A stretch of 64,000 nucleotides of DNA from Anianabacter salinae. GTDB taxonomy: Bacteria > Pseudomonadota > Alphaproteobacteria > Rhodobacterales > Rhodobacteraceae. Under the pieces are notes generated by a model, which was given only the letters and a program-made list of their open reading frames with translations, did no database searches and was not told where the DNA came from. Of the stretch, positions 1 through 9,312 are shown in pieces (the first letter of the stretch is position 1; the number at the start of each line of letters is the position of its first letter). Position numbers and translations under genes: made by a program. The DNA is taken from NCBI RefSeq assembly GCF_019061145.1, contig NZ_JAHQZS010000002.1, forward strand, positions 620,001 to 684,000, read 5' to 3'.

Positions 1-1092
1 AAGTACTACGATCTCGGGATCGAAGAGCGTGACCGCACGAACGACCAGATCACCGTCGACGCGGCGCACGCGATCAAGGAACACGGCGTCGGCGTGAAAT
101 GCGCCACGATCACCCCCGACGAGCAGCGCGTCGAGGAATTCGGCCTCAAGCAGATGTGGCGCTCGCCCAACGGGACGATCCGCAACATCCTTGGCGGCGT
201 GATCTTCCGCCAGCCGATCATCTGCAAGAACGTGCCGCGCCTCGTTCCCGGCTGGACCAAGCCGATCGTGGTGGGCCGCCACGCCTTTGGCGACCAGTAC
301 CGCGCGACGGACTTCCGCTTTCCGGGGCCCGGCAAGCTGACGATCAAGTTCGAGGGCGCCGATGGCGAAGTGATCGAGCGCGAGGTGTTCGACGCGCCCG
401 GCGCCGGTGTCACGATGGCGATGTACAACCTCGACCAGTCGATCATCGACTTTGCCCGCGCGTCGCTGAACTACGGCCTGATGATGGGCTGGCCGGTGTA
501 CCTGTCGACCAAGAACACCATCCTCAAGGCCTATGACGGCCGCTTCAAGGACCTGTTCCAGAAGGTCTTCGACGAGGAATTCGCCGACCAGTTCAAGAAG
601 GCCGGGATCACCTACGAGCACCGCCTGATCGACGACATGGTCGCGGCCTCGCTCAAGTGGTCGGGCGGCTATGTCTGGGCGTGCAAGAACTACGACGGCG
701 ACGTTCAGTCCGACACCGTTGCGCAGGGCTTCGGCTCGCTCGGGCTGATGACCTCGGTGCTGATGACGCCCGATGGCAAGACCGTCGAGGCCGAGGCAGC
801 GCATGGCACCGTCACGCGGCACTACCGCCAGCACCAGAAGGGCGAAGCGACCTCGACCAACTCGGTCGCGTCGATCTACGCCTGGACCGGCGGGCTCAAG
901 CACCGCGCCAAGCTGGACGACAACGCCAAGCTGATGGAATTCGCCGAGACGCTGGACAAGGTCGTCGTCGATACCGTGGAATCGGGCTTCATGACCAAGG
1001 ACCTGGCGCTTCTGGTCGGTCCCGACCAGAAATGGCTGACCACCGAAGGCTTCCTTGAAAAGATCGACGAGAACCTGAACAAGGCGCTCTGA
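1..1092 (+). CDS. icd: NADP-dependent isocitrate dehydrogenase, 5' end cut by the window
   Basis: Catalyses oxidative decarboxylation of isocitrate to 2-oxoglutarate in the TCA cycle, in the cytosol. The reading frame is open from base 1 and runs 363 codons to TGA at 1090-1092, so roughly the first 40 residues of a monomer-size (about 400 aa) dimeric enzyme lie outside. Family landmarks are visible: the [13 protein letters not shown] block, the [29 protein letters not shown] metal and substrate region split across 640-720, and the [13 protein letters not shown] block near 795. It is followed 20 nt later by a perfect terminator hairpin. The first internal ATG at 94 is not the start, because homology extends upstream to base 1. 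Confidence 0.96.
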   Translation, partial: KYYDLGIEERDRTNDQITVDAAHAIKEHGVGVKCATITPDEQRVEEFGLKQMWRSPNGTIRNILGGVIFRQPIICKNVPRLVPGWTKPIVVGRHAFGDQYRATDFRFPGPGKLTIKFEGADGEVIEREVFDAPGAGVTMAMYNLDQSIIDFARASLNYGLMMGWPVYLSTKNTILKAYDGRFKDLFQKVFDEEFADQFKKAGITYEHRLIDDMVAASLKWSGGYVWACKNYDGDVQSDTVAQGFGSLGLMTSVLMTPDGKTVEAEAAHGTVTRHYRQHQKGEATSTNSVASIYAWTGGLKHRAKLDDNAKLMEFAETLDKVVVDTVESGFMTKDLALLVGPDQKWLTTEGFLEKIDENLNKAL

Positions 1093-1112
1093 GACTGCAT
1101 CAAGCCCTACGC

Positions 1113-1139
1113 AAAGGCCCGCGTTCGCGCGGGCCTTTT
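1113..1139 (+). terminator. Rho-independent terminator after icd
   Basis: Perfect 11-bp stem AAAGGCCCGCG / CGCGGGCCTTT around a TTCG tetraloop, followed by TTTTG. It sits between convergent icd and the DUF6456 gene, and the A-run/T-run symmetry lets it work for both strands. Confidence 0.9.
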
Positions 1140-1155
1140 GTCTTGCGCCCTGCGC

Positions 1156-2238
1156 TCAGCCGATCAGCGCAGCCGTCTCGCCAAGCTCGGCATAGTGGCG
1201 TCGCAGCCGCTCCAGCGCGATGCGCAGCACCACCTTGCCCGACCGCGCAGACCATCCAAGACGCCGCTCGGCCTGCTCCAGCCCCTCAAGGTAGCAGCAG
1301 CAGCGCAGCGCGACATCGCCAAGGCCCGGCCCCAGATCGCCAAGCGCCGAGGCGATGCGCGCGCGGGCCGCTTCCGGCCCGAACCGTCGCTCGCTTGCGA
1401 GGGCGCCGCCGTCCAGCCGCCCGGTGACGAAACGGTCCCAGTTCTGCACTGCTATGTCGCCCATCTGGGCGATCTCGAAATCCTCGCGCAGGCGTTCCCC
1501 GGCCGCGACGAGATCGCCGTTCAGGAACGGCGTGCCGTCGGCCTGCCGCCGCCGCGCCAGCGCCGCGAGAGGCGTATCTGACGGCGAGACGCCAGCCTGC
1601 ACGGCGCCTGCGCGCTCGAACAGCGCGGGCGCCTCGGACATGCCATGCGCCGCGCGGCAGGTGCGCAGGAACGCGCGGCCTTCCGGTGCAAGCCTGTAGC
1701 GGGCAACCTTGGACCCGCCGCGGCCCTCGACCCAGCCTTTCAGCACGAAAGCCTCGGCAACGGGCCGCGCGACGCTGGCCACCCGGATCGTGCGACCGTC
1801 CGGCATCTCGCGCACGATCACAGAGGTGTCGAGGCCCGGCGCGATGGCAAGGCAAGCGCCGGGTTCCGCCATCCGGGGCAGCACGCGCGCCGCTTCGGCC
1901 TCCAGCGTGGTCTTGTCGGGCAGGTCCGTGGAATGGGCTGGCTTGGCAGGCATGTTCTGTCTCCTGGCGCGGGAAAGACGATCAAGAAGGGCATCGCACA
2001 CCGGATCGTCGCGCAACTGCTCGATCCGGCGCACGCTGCGCAGCACGGTCGAGGCCTCGCAGCCGCACAGGCGCCCGATCTCACGGAATCCCAAGCCTTC
2101 CACGGTATGCGCAAGATAGCGGCGGTGCGCGCAATCGGTCCACTCGGGGGCGCCCGAAAGCGGGCAGGAATAAAGGGGCTTGCAGTTGGTCACAGCGGGT
2201 CGCTTCGCCTCCGGCTCGTCGGTCTGCACGGCACTCAA
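1156..2238 (-). CDS. DUF6456 helix-turn-helix protein
   Basis: A 360-residue cytosolic protein. The N-terminal third (about residues 40-75) reads as a helix-turn-helix: GLGFREIGRLCGCEASTVLRS has the spacing of a sigma-like recognition helix. The C-terminal part matches the DUF6456 domain, with the DGTPFLNGDLVAAGERLREDFE stretch near residue 235 and the NWDRFV stretch. It is probably a DNA-binding regulator, but its targets are unknown. The start is uncertain: the longest frame begins with TTG at 2238, and a GTG at 2229 is equally placed behind a weak AGGTTGAG. It is divergent from the DUF6477 gene across a 167-nt AT-richer spacer. Confidence 0.85.
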   Translation of the reverse strand: MSAVQTDEPEAKRPAVTNCKPLYSCPLSGAPEWTDCAHRRYLAHTVEGLGFREIGRLCGCEASTVLRSVRRIEQLRDDPVCDALLDRLSRARRQNMPAKPAHSTDLPDKTTLEAEAARVLPRMAEPGACLAIAPGLDTSVIVREMPDGRTIRVASVARPVAEAFVLKGWVEGRGGSKVARYRLAPEGRAFLRTCRAAHGMSEAPALFERAGAVQAGVSPSDTPLAALARRRQADGTPFLNGDLVAAGERLREDFEIAQMGDIAVQNWDRFVTGRLDGGALASERRFGPEAARARIASALGDLGPGLGDVALRCCCYLEGLEQAERRLGWSARSGKVVLRIALERLRRHYAELGETAALIG

Positions 2239-2405
2239 CCTGAGATTGTAGTGGTTACTGATACATTAATTTCCACAGCTGTTTCCCGAAATTGTCTCCA
2301 AAAGATAAACAATCACGTCCCCCTGCGCGCGGTTATCCACAGGATTGCGCAACACACGCACAGGGCGAGTAAGGATTGTGGCGGAATCAGAAACGGAGTT
2401 CCCCC
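2239..2405. promoter_or_regulatory. Divergent promoter region with a DnaA box and a GANTC site
   Basis: This spacer between the DUF6456 and DUF6477 genes is clearly richer in A/T than its surroundings. It contains a consensus DnaA box, TTATCCACA, at 2333-2341 and a GAATC (GANTC, the CcrM methylation site of alphaproteobacteria) near 2386. One DnaA box does not make an origin, but the pair suggests cell-cycle-linked transcription. No clear -35/-10 pair was identified. Confidence 0.4.
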
Positions 2406-2705
2406 ATGTCAAACCCGGCTCTCTCCCTCGACAGCCTGCGCCGCCCGCGTCTTCTGGTCCGCGCTGCGCGGATCGGTCTGGACAGCTACAACCGCGCCCG
2501 CGACCTGCGCCGGGTACTGCCCGGCACCGAAAGCAGGCTGTCACAGCGCACGCTCGATGCGCTGATGACCGCAGAGGCGGAAATGGAGGGTGCAAGGGGC
2601 GCGGGCGACGGCCGCTATTCGGTGACGCGGCACGTCGATTTGCTGATCGCGCTGATGGCAGAGGCGCGGCTGATGCCGCGCCCCGCCCCAAGCGGCGTCA
2701 GGTGA
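2406..2705 (+). CDS. DUF6477 family protein
   Basis: Small 99-residue protein. The ATG at 2406 is preferred over one 30 nt upstream because it follows CGGAG and begins directly with the family-like MSNPALSLDSLRRPRLLVRAA. The sequence is predicted helical and basic (RAARIGLDSYNRARDLRRVL) with an acidic middle. Members known to me are confined to Rhodobacterales and have no assigned function. The 3' end overlaps the convergent methyltransferase stop by 8 nt. Confidence 0.8.
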   Translation: MSNPALSLDSLRRPRLLVRAARIGLDSYNRARDLRRVLPGTESRLSQRTLDALMTAEAEMEGARGAGDGRYSVTRHVDLLIALMAEARLMPRPAPSGVR

Positions 2706-4245
2706 AGGCGTCGGGCGTCTCGCCCTTGCGGCGCGCGATGTAGTCGGCCAGCGCCTCGTTGATCGCGGGATCGAGCGCCGGCGCCTCGTAGTCGCCCAAG
2801 AGCTTGCGCACCCGCTCGCCCGCAAGCATCTGGGTGTCGCGGGCGCCGTCCTCGTCCCAGGTCTCGAACGGCTTGTAGTCGAACAGCTCCGACCGCCAGA
2901 ACGCCGATTTGAAATTCGCCTGCGTGTGGGCGCAGCCAAGGTAATGCCCGCCCGGGCCAACCTCTCGGATCGCGTCCATCGCCTGCGACTCGGTATCCAT
3001 CGCGATCCCTTCGGCGAACTTGTGCAGCGCGCCCAACTGGTCGGCATCCATCACGAATTTCTCGTAGGACGACACCAGCCCGCCCTCCAGCCAGCCACAG
3101 GCGTGCAGCATGAAGTTGACGCCCGACAGCAGGCCCATGTTCAACGAATTCGCGGACTCGTAGGCCGCCTGCGCATCGGGCAGCTTGGACCCGTTGAACG
3201 CCCCGGCCGAGCGATACGGCAAGCCAAGCCGCCGCGCGAGTTGCCCCGCACCATAGGTGATGAGGCTCGCCTCGGGAGTGCCAAAGGTGGGCGCGCCCGA
3301 GTTCATGTCGATGGATGTCACGAACGCGCCGAAGATCACCGGCGCGCCGGGGCGCACAAGCTGGGAATAGGCGACGCCCGCCAGCACCTCGGCCAGAACC
3401 TGCGTCAGTGTGCCCGCGACCGACACCGGCGCCATCGCGCCGCCGACGATGAACGGAGAGATGATGCAGGCCTGATTCGCGGCGGCATAGACCTCGAGCG
3501 CCCCCATCATCACCGAATCGAACGTCAGCGGCGAGTTGATGTTGATGAGTGACGTCATCACCGTGCGGTCATTGAGCCCGCCGAACAGGATGTCCGACAT
3601 CTCGACCGAATGCTCGGCGCGCACGGGTTCGGTGACCGACCCCATGTAGGGCTTGTCCGACAGCGTCATGTGGGCGTGCAGCATGTCGAGATGGCGCTTG
3701 TTTACCGCAACGTCCGTCGGCTCGCACACCGTGCCGCCCGAATGGTGCAGCCACTTGGACATGTAGCCGAGTTTCACGAAGTTGCGGAAATCCTCCATCG
3801 TGGCATAGCGGCGCCCGCCTTGGGCATCGCGCACGAAGGGCGGGCCGTAGACCGGGGCGAGAACCAGCTTCTTGCCGCCGATCTCGACATTGCGCTCGGG
3901 GTTGCGGGCGTGCTGGGTGAATTCGGACGGCGCGGTGGCACACAGCTTGCGCGCAAGACCGCGCGGGATGTGCACCCGTTCGCCATCGACCGTGGCCCCG
4001 GCCTCGCGCCAGCGCGCCAGTGCGGCGGGGTTGTCGACGAAATTCACGCCGATCTCTTCCAGCACCGTCTCGGCGTTCGCCTCGATGATCTGCAACGCCT
4101 CTTCGTTCAGGACCTCGAGGTTGGGCACGTTGCGGTCGATGAAACGCGCAGCCTCGATCCGCTTGGCCGTGCGTTCCGCCCGCCGCGCCGCGCCGCCGCC
4201 TGCACCCCGGCCCCGCCGTCTTGCCTCTGTTGCCGCTTCCGTCAT
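2698..4245 (-). CDS. Trimethylamine methyltransferase family (MttB-like) protein, no pyrrolysine
   Basis: A 515-residue TIM-barrel corrinoid methyltransferase homologue. The start ATG at 4245 is fixed by a strong AAGGAGGAT box 6 nt upstream. Family blocks include [23 protein letters not shown] (residues about 195-217), the AHGWLEGGL-like stretch [23 protein letters not shown] and the C-terminal [17 protein letters not shown]. The frame has no in-frame TAG, so this is a non-pyrrolysine member. Characterised non-Pyl members demethylate glycine betaine or other quaternary amines onto a corrinoid protein. No corrinoid protein gene lies nearby, so substrate and partner are unknown. Divergent from guaA. 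Confidence 0.88.
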   Translation of the reverse strand: MTEAATEARRRGRGAGGGAARRAERTAKRIEAARFIDRNVPNLEVLNEEALQIIEANAETVLEEIGVNFVDNPAALARWREAGATVDGERVHIPRGLARKLCATAPSEFTQHARNPERNVEIGGKKLVLAPVYGPPFVRDAQGGRRYATMEDFRNFVKLGYMSKWLHHSGGTVCEPTDVAVNKRHLDMLHAHMTLSDKPYMGSVTEPVRAEHSVEMSDILFGGLNDRTVMTSLININSPLTFDSVMMGALEVYAAANQACIISPFIVGGAMAPVSVAGTLTQVLAEVLAGVAYSQLVRPGAPVIFGAFVTSIDMNSGAPTFGTPEASLITYGAGQLARRLGLPYRSAGAFNGSKLPDAQAAYESANSLNMGLLSGVNFMLHACGWLEGGLVSSYEKFVMDADQLGALHKFAEGIAMDTESQAMDAIREVGPGGHYLGCAHTQANFKSAFWRSELFDYKPFETWDEDGARDTQMLAGERVRKLLGDYEAPALDPAINEALADYIARRKGETPDAFT

Positions 4246-4404
4246 GCCGGCATCCTCCTTGGGGCGCAGAATGCGCCCGGTCTGTCCGTTTGGGCCGTGA
4301 TAGCGGGAGTCGCGAGGCGGTCCCGGCGGAATTGCGTCGTTTGCGAACGGAAAGCGACATCGCTTGGACTTGCGCGGCCCCGCCGCCCTGCTTACGAGAG
4401 CGAC

Positions 4405-5970
4405 ATGAGCGACCAGATCCACGACCGCCTTCTCATCATCGACTTTGGCAGCCAGGTGACGCAGCTGATCGCGCGCCGCCTGCGCGAGGCGAATGTCTAT
4501 TGCGAAATCCACCCCTTCAACACGGTGGACGATGCGTTCTTGCAACGCTTCGCGCCCAAGGCGGTGATCCTGTCGGGCGGCCCGGCGTCGGTGCTGGACA
4601 CCGGCAGCCCCCGCGCGCCGCAAACCGTGTTCGAACTGGGCGTGCCGGTGCTTGGCATCTGCTACGGCCAGCAGGTGATGATGGAGCAGCTTGGCGGCAA
4701 GGTCGAAGGCGGCCACCACCGCGAGTTCGGGCGCGCCTTCGTGCAGCCGTCGGGGGCACACACCGCCAACCAGATCTTCCGCGGCCTGTTCACCGAAGGG
4801 CGCGAGGAAGTGTGGATGAGCCACGGCGACCGCGTCACCGCGCTTGCCCCGGGGTTCGAGATCATCGGCACCTCGCCCGGCTCGCCGATGGCGATCATCG
4901 CCGACACCGAGCGCAATTTCTACGCGGTGCAGTTCCACCCCGAGGTGCACCACACCCCGAGCGGGCGGCAGATGCTGCAGAATTTCACCCGGCTCGCGGG
5001 GTTCACCGGCGACTGGACAATGGCCGCCTACCGCGAAGAGGCGATCCGCAAGATCCGTGACCAGGTGGGCGATGCCAAGGTGATCTGCGGGCTGTCCGGC
5101 GGGGTCGATTCCTCGGTCGCCGCTGTGCTGATCCACGAGGCGATCGGCGACCAGCTGACCTGCGTGTTCGTCGATCACGGGCTCTTGCGTCTCAACGAGG
5201 CGGACGAGGTCGTGACGATGTTCCGCGACCACTACAACATCCCGCTGATCCACGCTGATGAAGCCGACCTGTTTCTGGGTGAACTTGAGGGCGTAAGCGA
5301 ACCCGAGACCAAGAGAAAAACCATCGGGCGGCTGTTCATCGACGTGTTCCAGAAGCATGCCAACGACATCGAGGGCGCGGCGTTCCTGGCGCAGGGCACG
5401 CTGTACCCCGACGTGATCGAATCGGTCAGTTTCGCGGGTGGGCCTTCGGTCACGATCAAGTCGCACCACAATGTCGGCGGGCTGCCGGAAAAGATGGGCC
5501 TCAAGCTGGTCGAGCCGCTGCGCGAGTTGTTCAAGGACGAGGTCCGCGCACTTGGGCGCGAATTGGGCCTGCCCGCCAGTTTCATCGGCCGCCACCCCTT
5601 CCCCGGCCCCGGCCTAGCGATCCGCTGCCCCGGCGAGATCACCCGCGAAAAGCTGGAAATCCTGCGCAAGGCGGACGCAGTGTTCATCGACCAGATCCGC
5701 AAGCACGGTCTCTACGACGAGATCTGGCAGGCCTTTGTCGCCATCCTGCCTGTCCGCACCGTAGGCGTCATGGGCGACGGTCGCACCTATGACTTCGCCT
5801 GCGCCCTGCGCGCGGTCACGTCCGTGGACGGCATGACGGCCGATTATTATCCGTTCAGCCATGAGTTTCTTGGCGAGACGGCGACGCGCATCGTGGGCGA
5901 GGTGAACGGGATCAACCGTGTCACCTATGACATCACGTCCAAGCCCCCCGGCACCATCGAGTGGGAGTGA
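4405..5970 (+). CDS. guaA: GMP synthase (glutamine-hydrolysing)
   Basis: Converts XMP to GMP using ATP and glutamine ammonia in cytosolic purine synthesis. It is 521 residues, the normal length. The N-terminal class I glutaminase has Cys86 in GICYGQQ and His178/Glu180 in FHPEVHH. The ATP pyrophosphatase domain has its P-loop SGGVDSS at residues 231-237, and the C-terminal dimerisation domain ends KPPGTIEWE, the hallmark GuaA tail. The frame is open far upstream, but the ATG at 4405 gives the standard [17 protein letters not shown] start. The 159-nt divergent spacer to the MttB-like gene shows no purine riboswitch. Confidence 0.97.
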   Translation: MSDQIHDRLLIIDFGSQVTQLIARRLREANVYCEIHPFNTVDDAFLQRFAPKAVILSGGPASVLDTGSPRAPQTVFELGVPVLGICYGQQVMMEQLGGKVEGGHHREFGRAFVQPSGAHTANQIFRGLFTEGREEVWMSHGDRVTALAPGFEIIGTSPGSPMAIIADTERNFYAVQFHPEVHHTPSGRQMLQNFTRLAGFTGDWTMAAYREEAIRKIRDQVGDAKVICGLSGGVDSSVAAVLIHEAIGDQLTCVFVDHGLLRLNEADEVVTMFRDHYNIPLIHADEADLFLGELEGVSEPETKRKTIGRLFIDVFQKHANDIEGAAFLAQGTLYPDVIESVSFAGGPSVTIKSHHNVGGLPEKMGLKLVEPLRELFKDEVRALGRELGLPASFIGRHPFPGPGLAIRCPGEITREKLEILRKADAVFIDQIRKHGLYDEIWQAFVAILPVRTVGVMGDGRTYDFACALRAVTSVDGMTADYYPFSHEFLGETATRIVGEVNGINRVTYDITSKPPGTIEWE

Positions 5971-6088
5971 CGGCACGGCGGGTCTGTCCGGCCCTCTCAT
6001 CGGCCCGCCTATCGGTTCGCCCATCGCATTGACGGCCCCCGGCGGCTCTGCGTCTATGGCGCGGCTCAGCCCCCGAGGAGTTAAACCC

Positions 6089-6976
6089 GTGACAACCAAA
6101 GCTTTCATCGCCCCGGACGCGCAGCCGCTGAAGGCGGCTCTCTGGATGATCGGCGCGATCTTCTCGTTCACCTCGATGGCCGTCGCGGGGCGTGCGGTGT
6201 CGCTGGAGCTCGATACTTTCGAGATCATGACCTACCGCTCCTTCGTGGGCGTATTCATCGTGGTGGCGGCGGGATGGGGCTTTGGCACGCTGGGGCAGAT
6301 CACCCGCCGGTCGCTGCACGTCCACGCGCTGCGCAACGTCAGTCACTTCACCGGCCAGAATCTGTGGTTCTTCGCGATCACCGCCGCGCCGCTGGCGCAG
6401 GTCTTCGCGATGGAGTTCTCGTCGCCGCTCTGGGTCGCGCTGCTGGCGCCGGTCGTTCTGCAAGAGAGGATGACCCGCACCCGGGCACTGGCGGCGCTGG
6501 CAGGCTTCATCGGCATCCTGATCGTGGCACGCCCAACCGTCGAGACGATGAACCCCGGGCTGATCGCCGCCGCCTGCGCGGCTGTCGGATTTGCGGGGTC
6601 GGCGATCTTCACCCGGCTTCTGACCCGCACCGAGACGCTGACCTGCATCCTGTTCTACATGACCGCGATGCAGGCGGTGTTCGGGCTGGTCTGCGGCTAC
6701 TGGGACGGCGAGATGACCATGCCTTCGGCCACCAGCCTGCCCTGGATCGTCGTGATCGGCTGCGCGGGGCTTCTGGCGCACACCTGCCTGACGATGGCGC
6801 TGTCGCTGGCGCCCGCGACCGTGGTGATGCCGATCGACTTTGCCCGCCTGCCGATCATCGCACTTGTCGGCATGACGCTTTACGCCGAAGTCCTTGATCC
6901 CATGGTGTTTGTGGGCGCTGCGATCATCTTTGCGGCAAACTACCTCAACATCCTGGTGGAATCGCGCCGCCGTTGA
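6089..6976 (+). CDS. EamA/DMT family transporter
   Basis: Inner-membrane drug/metabolite transporter of 295 residues with about ten hydrophobic helices in two EamA halves. GTG at 6089 is preferred because GAGGAG lies 8 nt upstream (6075-6080). An in-frame ATG at 6056 would add 11 residues without a ribosome site. The first half includes the RNVSHFTGQNLWFFAI segment, and the second half ends in AANYLNILVESRRR, a positive cytosolic tail. Such proteins export amino acids or small metabolites, but the substrate cannot be read. It lies 118 nt after guaA on the same strand. Confidence 0.85.
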   Translation: MTTKAFIAPDAQPLKAALWMIGAIFSFTSMAVAGRAVSLELDTFEIMTYRSFVGVFIVVAAGWGFGTLGQITRRSLHVHALRNVSHFTGQNLWFFAITAAPLAQVFAMEFSSPLWVALLAPVVLQERMTRTRALAALAGFIGILIVARPTVETMNPGLIAAACAAVGFAGSAIFTRLLTRTETLTCILFYMTAMQAVFGLVCGYWDGEMTMPSATSLPWIVVIGCAGLLAHTCLTMALSLAPATVVMPIDFARLPIIALVGMTLYAEVLDPMVFVGAAIIFAANYLNILVESRRR

Positions 6977-7110
6977 CGGGTGGCAGGATTGTCACGGTCC
7001 GATTCGCGACAAGATTGTGACGTGAGGTCAGAAATTGACCGATAACGCGTAATTTGTAGGATTTCCGCAGACGCCCGCCGCACCACCGGGCACCCTAGGG
7101 AGGATTACCT

Positions 7111-8202
7111 ATGAAGAAGCTTGCGCTTTCAGCCGCAATGCTGGCCGGTCTTTCGACCGGTGCGATGGCGGGCGGGATCGACCGCTCTGGCCAGTCTGTC
7201 GCTCCACTCTTTGCAGAGACCGGGGCTGGCGGTGGTTTTGTGCAACTGTCGCTCGGGTCGGTCGAGCCCACTGCGAACAACCCTGCAATCCGCGATCCAC
7301 TGACGGGATACACGCAGGCAGGGGCGGCCATCAAGTACCGCTTCAATGACCGGATCAGTGTTGCTTTGATCGCAGATCAGCCCTTCGGCGCCAATGTAAA
7401 CTATGCAAATGGCGCCCCCTTCTTTGGCGGGTTGGCCAACATTGACAGCTTTGGATTGACGGCACTTGGGCGCTACGAGTTCGGGAACGGTTTTTCGGTA
7501 CACGGCGGTGTCCGCGGCCAATCTATCAATGGTCAAATTTTCACCTACTTCGGAGTGCAACCGACCCTGCTGACAGCCGGGTCTGACTTTGCGTTCGGCG
7601 GAGTTGCTGGGGTCGCCTATGAGCGCCCCGAAATGGCCCTTCGTGTTGCCCTCACGTACTCAAGCTCGATCACAAATACACTGAATGGCACCGAGCAGGT
7701 TCTCCTCGCCGCGTCGCCCACTGCGGCACCGGCAATTTCCAGGAACACGAGCTTCCAAGTGGCAACTCCGCAAAGCGTCAACCTTGACTTCCAGACCGGT
7801 ATTGCGCCCGGAACGCTGGTCTTCGGCGGCGTTCGCTGGGTCAACTGGAACGGCTTCAACGTGACCACGCCTGTTTCTGGCCAGTATGTGCGCTTCACAC
7901 AGGACACCTATACCTACAACCTCGGCATTGGCCGTCAGATCACGGACAAGTTCGCGGCCTCTGTAGCAGTCACCTATGAAAGCGCGGGCAGCAGACCATC
8001 TACCACAGCCTTGTCTCCGACGACGGGCCTGACTTCATTCACCGTATCTGGAAGCTACGACGTGACGGACAGCATGACCTTCGCTGGCGGCGTAACCTAC
8101 GGCTTTCCGGGCGATCAGCAGGTCCCGAGCGCTTTGGGTCTGCAATCCTTTTCAGGAAACAACGTTCTGGGTATCGGCGCACGGATCAGCATGAAGTTCT
8201 GA
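7111..8202 (+). CDS. FadL/OMPP1-type outer membrane protein
   Basis: A 363-residue beta-barrel porin of the fatty-acid/aromatic uptake family. A signal peptide (residues 1-20, AMA cleavage site) is followed by a short N-terminal hatch and alternating amphipathic strands. The protein ends RISMKF, with the terminal Phe that the BAM machinery recognises. The start has an excellent GGGAGGAT box. Base composition differs from both neighbours: A/T-ending codons are common here and rare around it. That could be horizontal origin or simply the usual porin bias. A terminator follows at 8225. Confidence 0.85.
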   Translation: MKKLALSAAMLAGLSTGAMAGGIDRSGQSVAPLFAETGAGGGFVQLSLGSVEPTANNPAIRDPLTGYTQAGAAIKYRFNDRISVALIADQPFGANVNYANGAPFFGGLANIDSFGLTALGRYEFGNGFSVHGGVRGQSINGQIFTYFGVQPTLLTAGSDFAFGGVAGVAYERPEMALRVALTYSSSITNTLNGTEQVLLAASPTAAPAISRNTSFQVATPQSVNLDFQTGIAPGTLVFGGVRWVNWNGFNVTTPVSGQYVRFTQDTYTYNLGIGRQITDKFAASVAVTYESAGSRPSTTALSPTTGLTSFTVSGSYDVTDSMTFAGGVTYGFPGDQQVPSALGLQSFSGNNVLGIGARISMKF

Positions 8203-8224
8203 TCTCGTAGGCAATAGCCCCATG

Positions 8225-8252
8225 AAAGCCCCGCCCCTCCGGCGGGGCTTTT
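8225..8252 (+). terminator. Rho-independent terminator after the FadL-like gene
   Basis: Perfect stem AAAGCCCCGCC / GGCGGGGCTTT with a 5-nt CCTCC loop, followed by TTTTTCG. It lies 23 nt after the stop codon. Confidence 0.92.
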
Positions 8253-8306
8253 TCGTTCGATCACTTTCCGGGTCGCCAACACGCGCGCCCGGACGTAGCG
8301 TCCCCC

Positions 8307-9230
8307 ATGGCTCCGCAAAAGACCCTCTCCGCCCGTGCATGGTCCGAACTCTTGCTCCTGTCGCTGATCTGGGGCGCGTCGTTCCTGTCGATCCGCATCG
8401 CGCTCGACGAGGTGGCGGTGATCACCAGTGTCGCGCACCGGGTGTTCTGGGCGGCGCTGGTGCTTTGGGCCTATGTCGCGGTCTTCCGCCTGCCGGTGCC
8501 GCGCAGCCCGCGCGTCTGGGCGGCGTTTCTTGTCATGGGCATCCTGAACAACGCGGTGCCCTTTGCGCTGATGGCCTGGGCGCAGCTCCATATCGAGACC
8601 GGCCTGACGTCGATCCTGAATGCCACCACCGCGGTGTTCGGCGTCATCGTCGCCTCGGTCGTCTTCGCGGACGAGCGATTGACGCCGCGCCGGGCGCTGG
8701 GGGTCACGGTCGGCTTTGCCGGGGTCGCGACGGCCATCGGCCTTGGCAATCTTGCGCAGTTCGACCTGCGATCCGTGGCGCAGCTTGCCGTGCTGGCAGG
8801 CACCCTGTCCTATGCCTTCGCGGGCAGCTGGGCGCGCGCGACCCTGTCGGGCTTAAGGCCACAGGTGGCGGCGGCGGGGATGCTGACCGGCTCGTCGCTG
8901 ATCATGGTTCCGGCGGCGTTCCTCATCGACGGCGCGCCCAGCCTGGCGCTGCAGGCGGACACGATCCTGGCCATCGCCTATTACGCGCTGGCCGCGACCG
9001 CCTTTGCCTACCTTTTGTATTACCGCGTGCTGGCGATGGCGGGCAGCGGGAACCTGATGCTCTGCACGCTTTTGATCGCGCCCATCGCGATCCTCCTGGG
9101 CGCGCTGGTGCGGGGCGAGGCGCTGCCTGCGAACGCCTATGCAGGCTTTGCCATTCTCGCGCTGGGTCTGCTGATCCTTGATGGCCGCGCGTTCCGGCGC
9201 CGGGCGCAGGCGCCGCGTCCCGCGCCCTGA
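8307..9230 (+). CDS. EamA/DMT family transporter
   Basis: Second drug/metabolite transporter in the window, 307 residues and about ten transmembrane helices. It has the typical N-terminal LIWGASFLSIRIAL motif (residues 20-33), an acidic loop ADERLT before the second half, and a basic C-terminal tail. It is only distantly like the EamA gene at 6089, so not a recent duplicate. It follows the terminator at 8225 and so has its own promoter, and is 82 nt upstream of the ATPase gene. Confidence 0.86.
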   Translation: MAPQKTLSARAWSELLLLSLIWGASFLSIRIALDEVAVITSVAHRVFWAALVLWAYVAVFRLPVPRSPRVWAAFLVMGILNNAVPFALMAWAQLHIETGLTSILNATTAVFGVIVASVVFADERLTPRRALGVTVGFAGVATAIGLGNLAQFDLRSVAQLAVLAGTLSYAFAGSWARATLSGLRPQVAAAGMLTGSSLIMVPAAFLIDGAPSLALQADTILAIAYYALAATAFAYLLYYRVLAMAGSGNLMLCTLLIAPIAILLGALVRGEALPANAYAGFAILALGLLILDGRAFRRRAQAPRPAP

Positions 9231-9312
9231 GCCATGCCGCGCAGCGAAAACCCCCTACCCCTCGGGCGCGCCCCGCGCTAGTCACGCGGCAACACGATCC
9301 GAGGGACCGACG

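Noticed and set aside
2333-2341. Possible replication origin
   Set aside because: A single DnaA box, no box cluster, no AT-rich unwinding region and no dnaA, repABC or parAB genes nearby.
2698-5595. 965-codon minus-strand frame
   Set aside because: Only the part from 4245 down is MttB-like and has a ribosome site; the upstream 450 codons are antisense to guaA.
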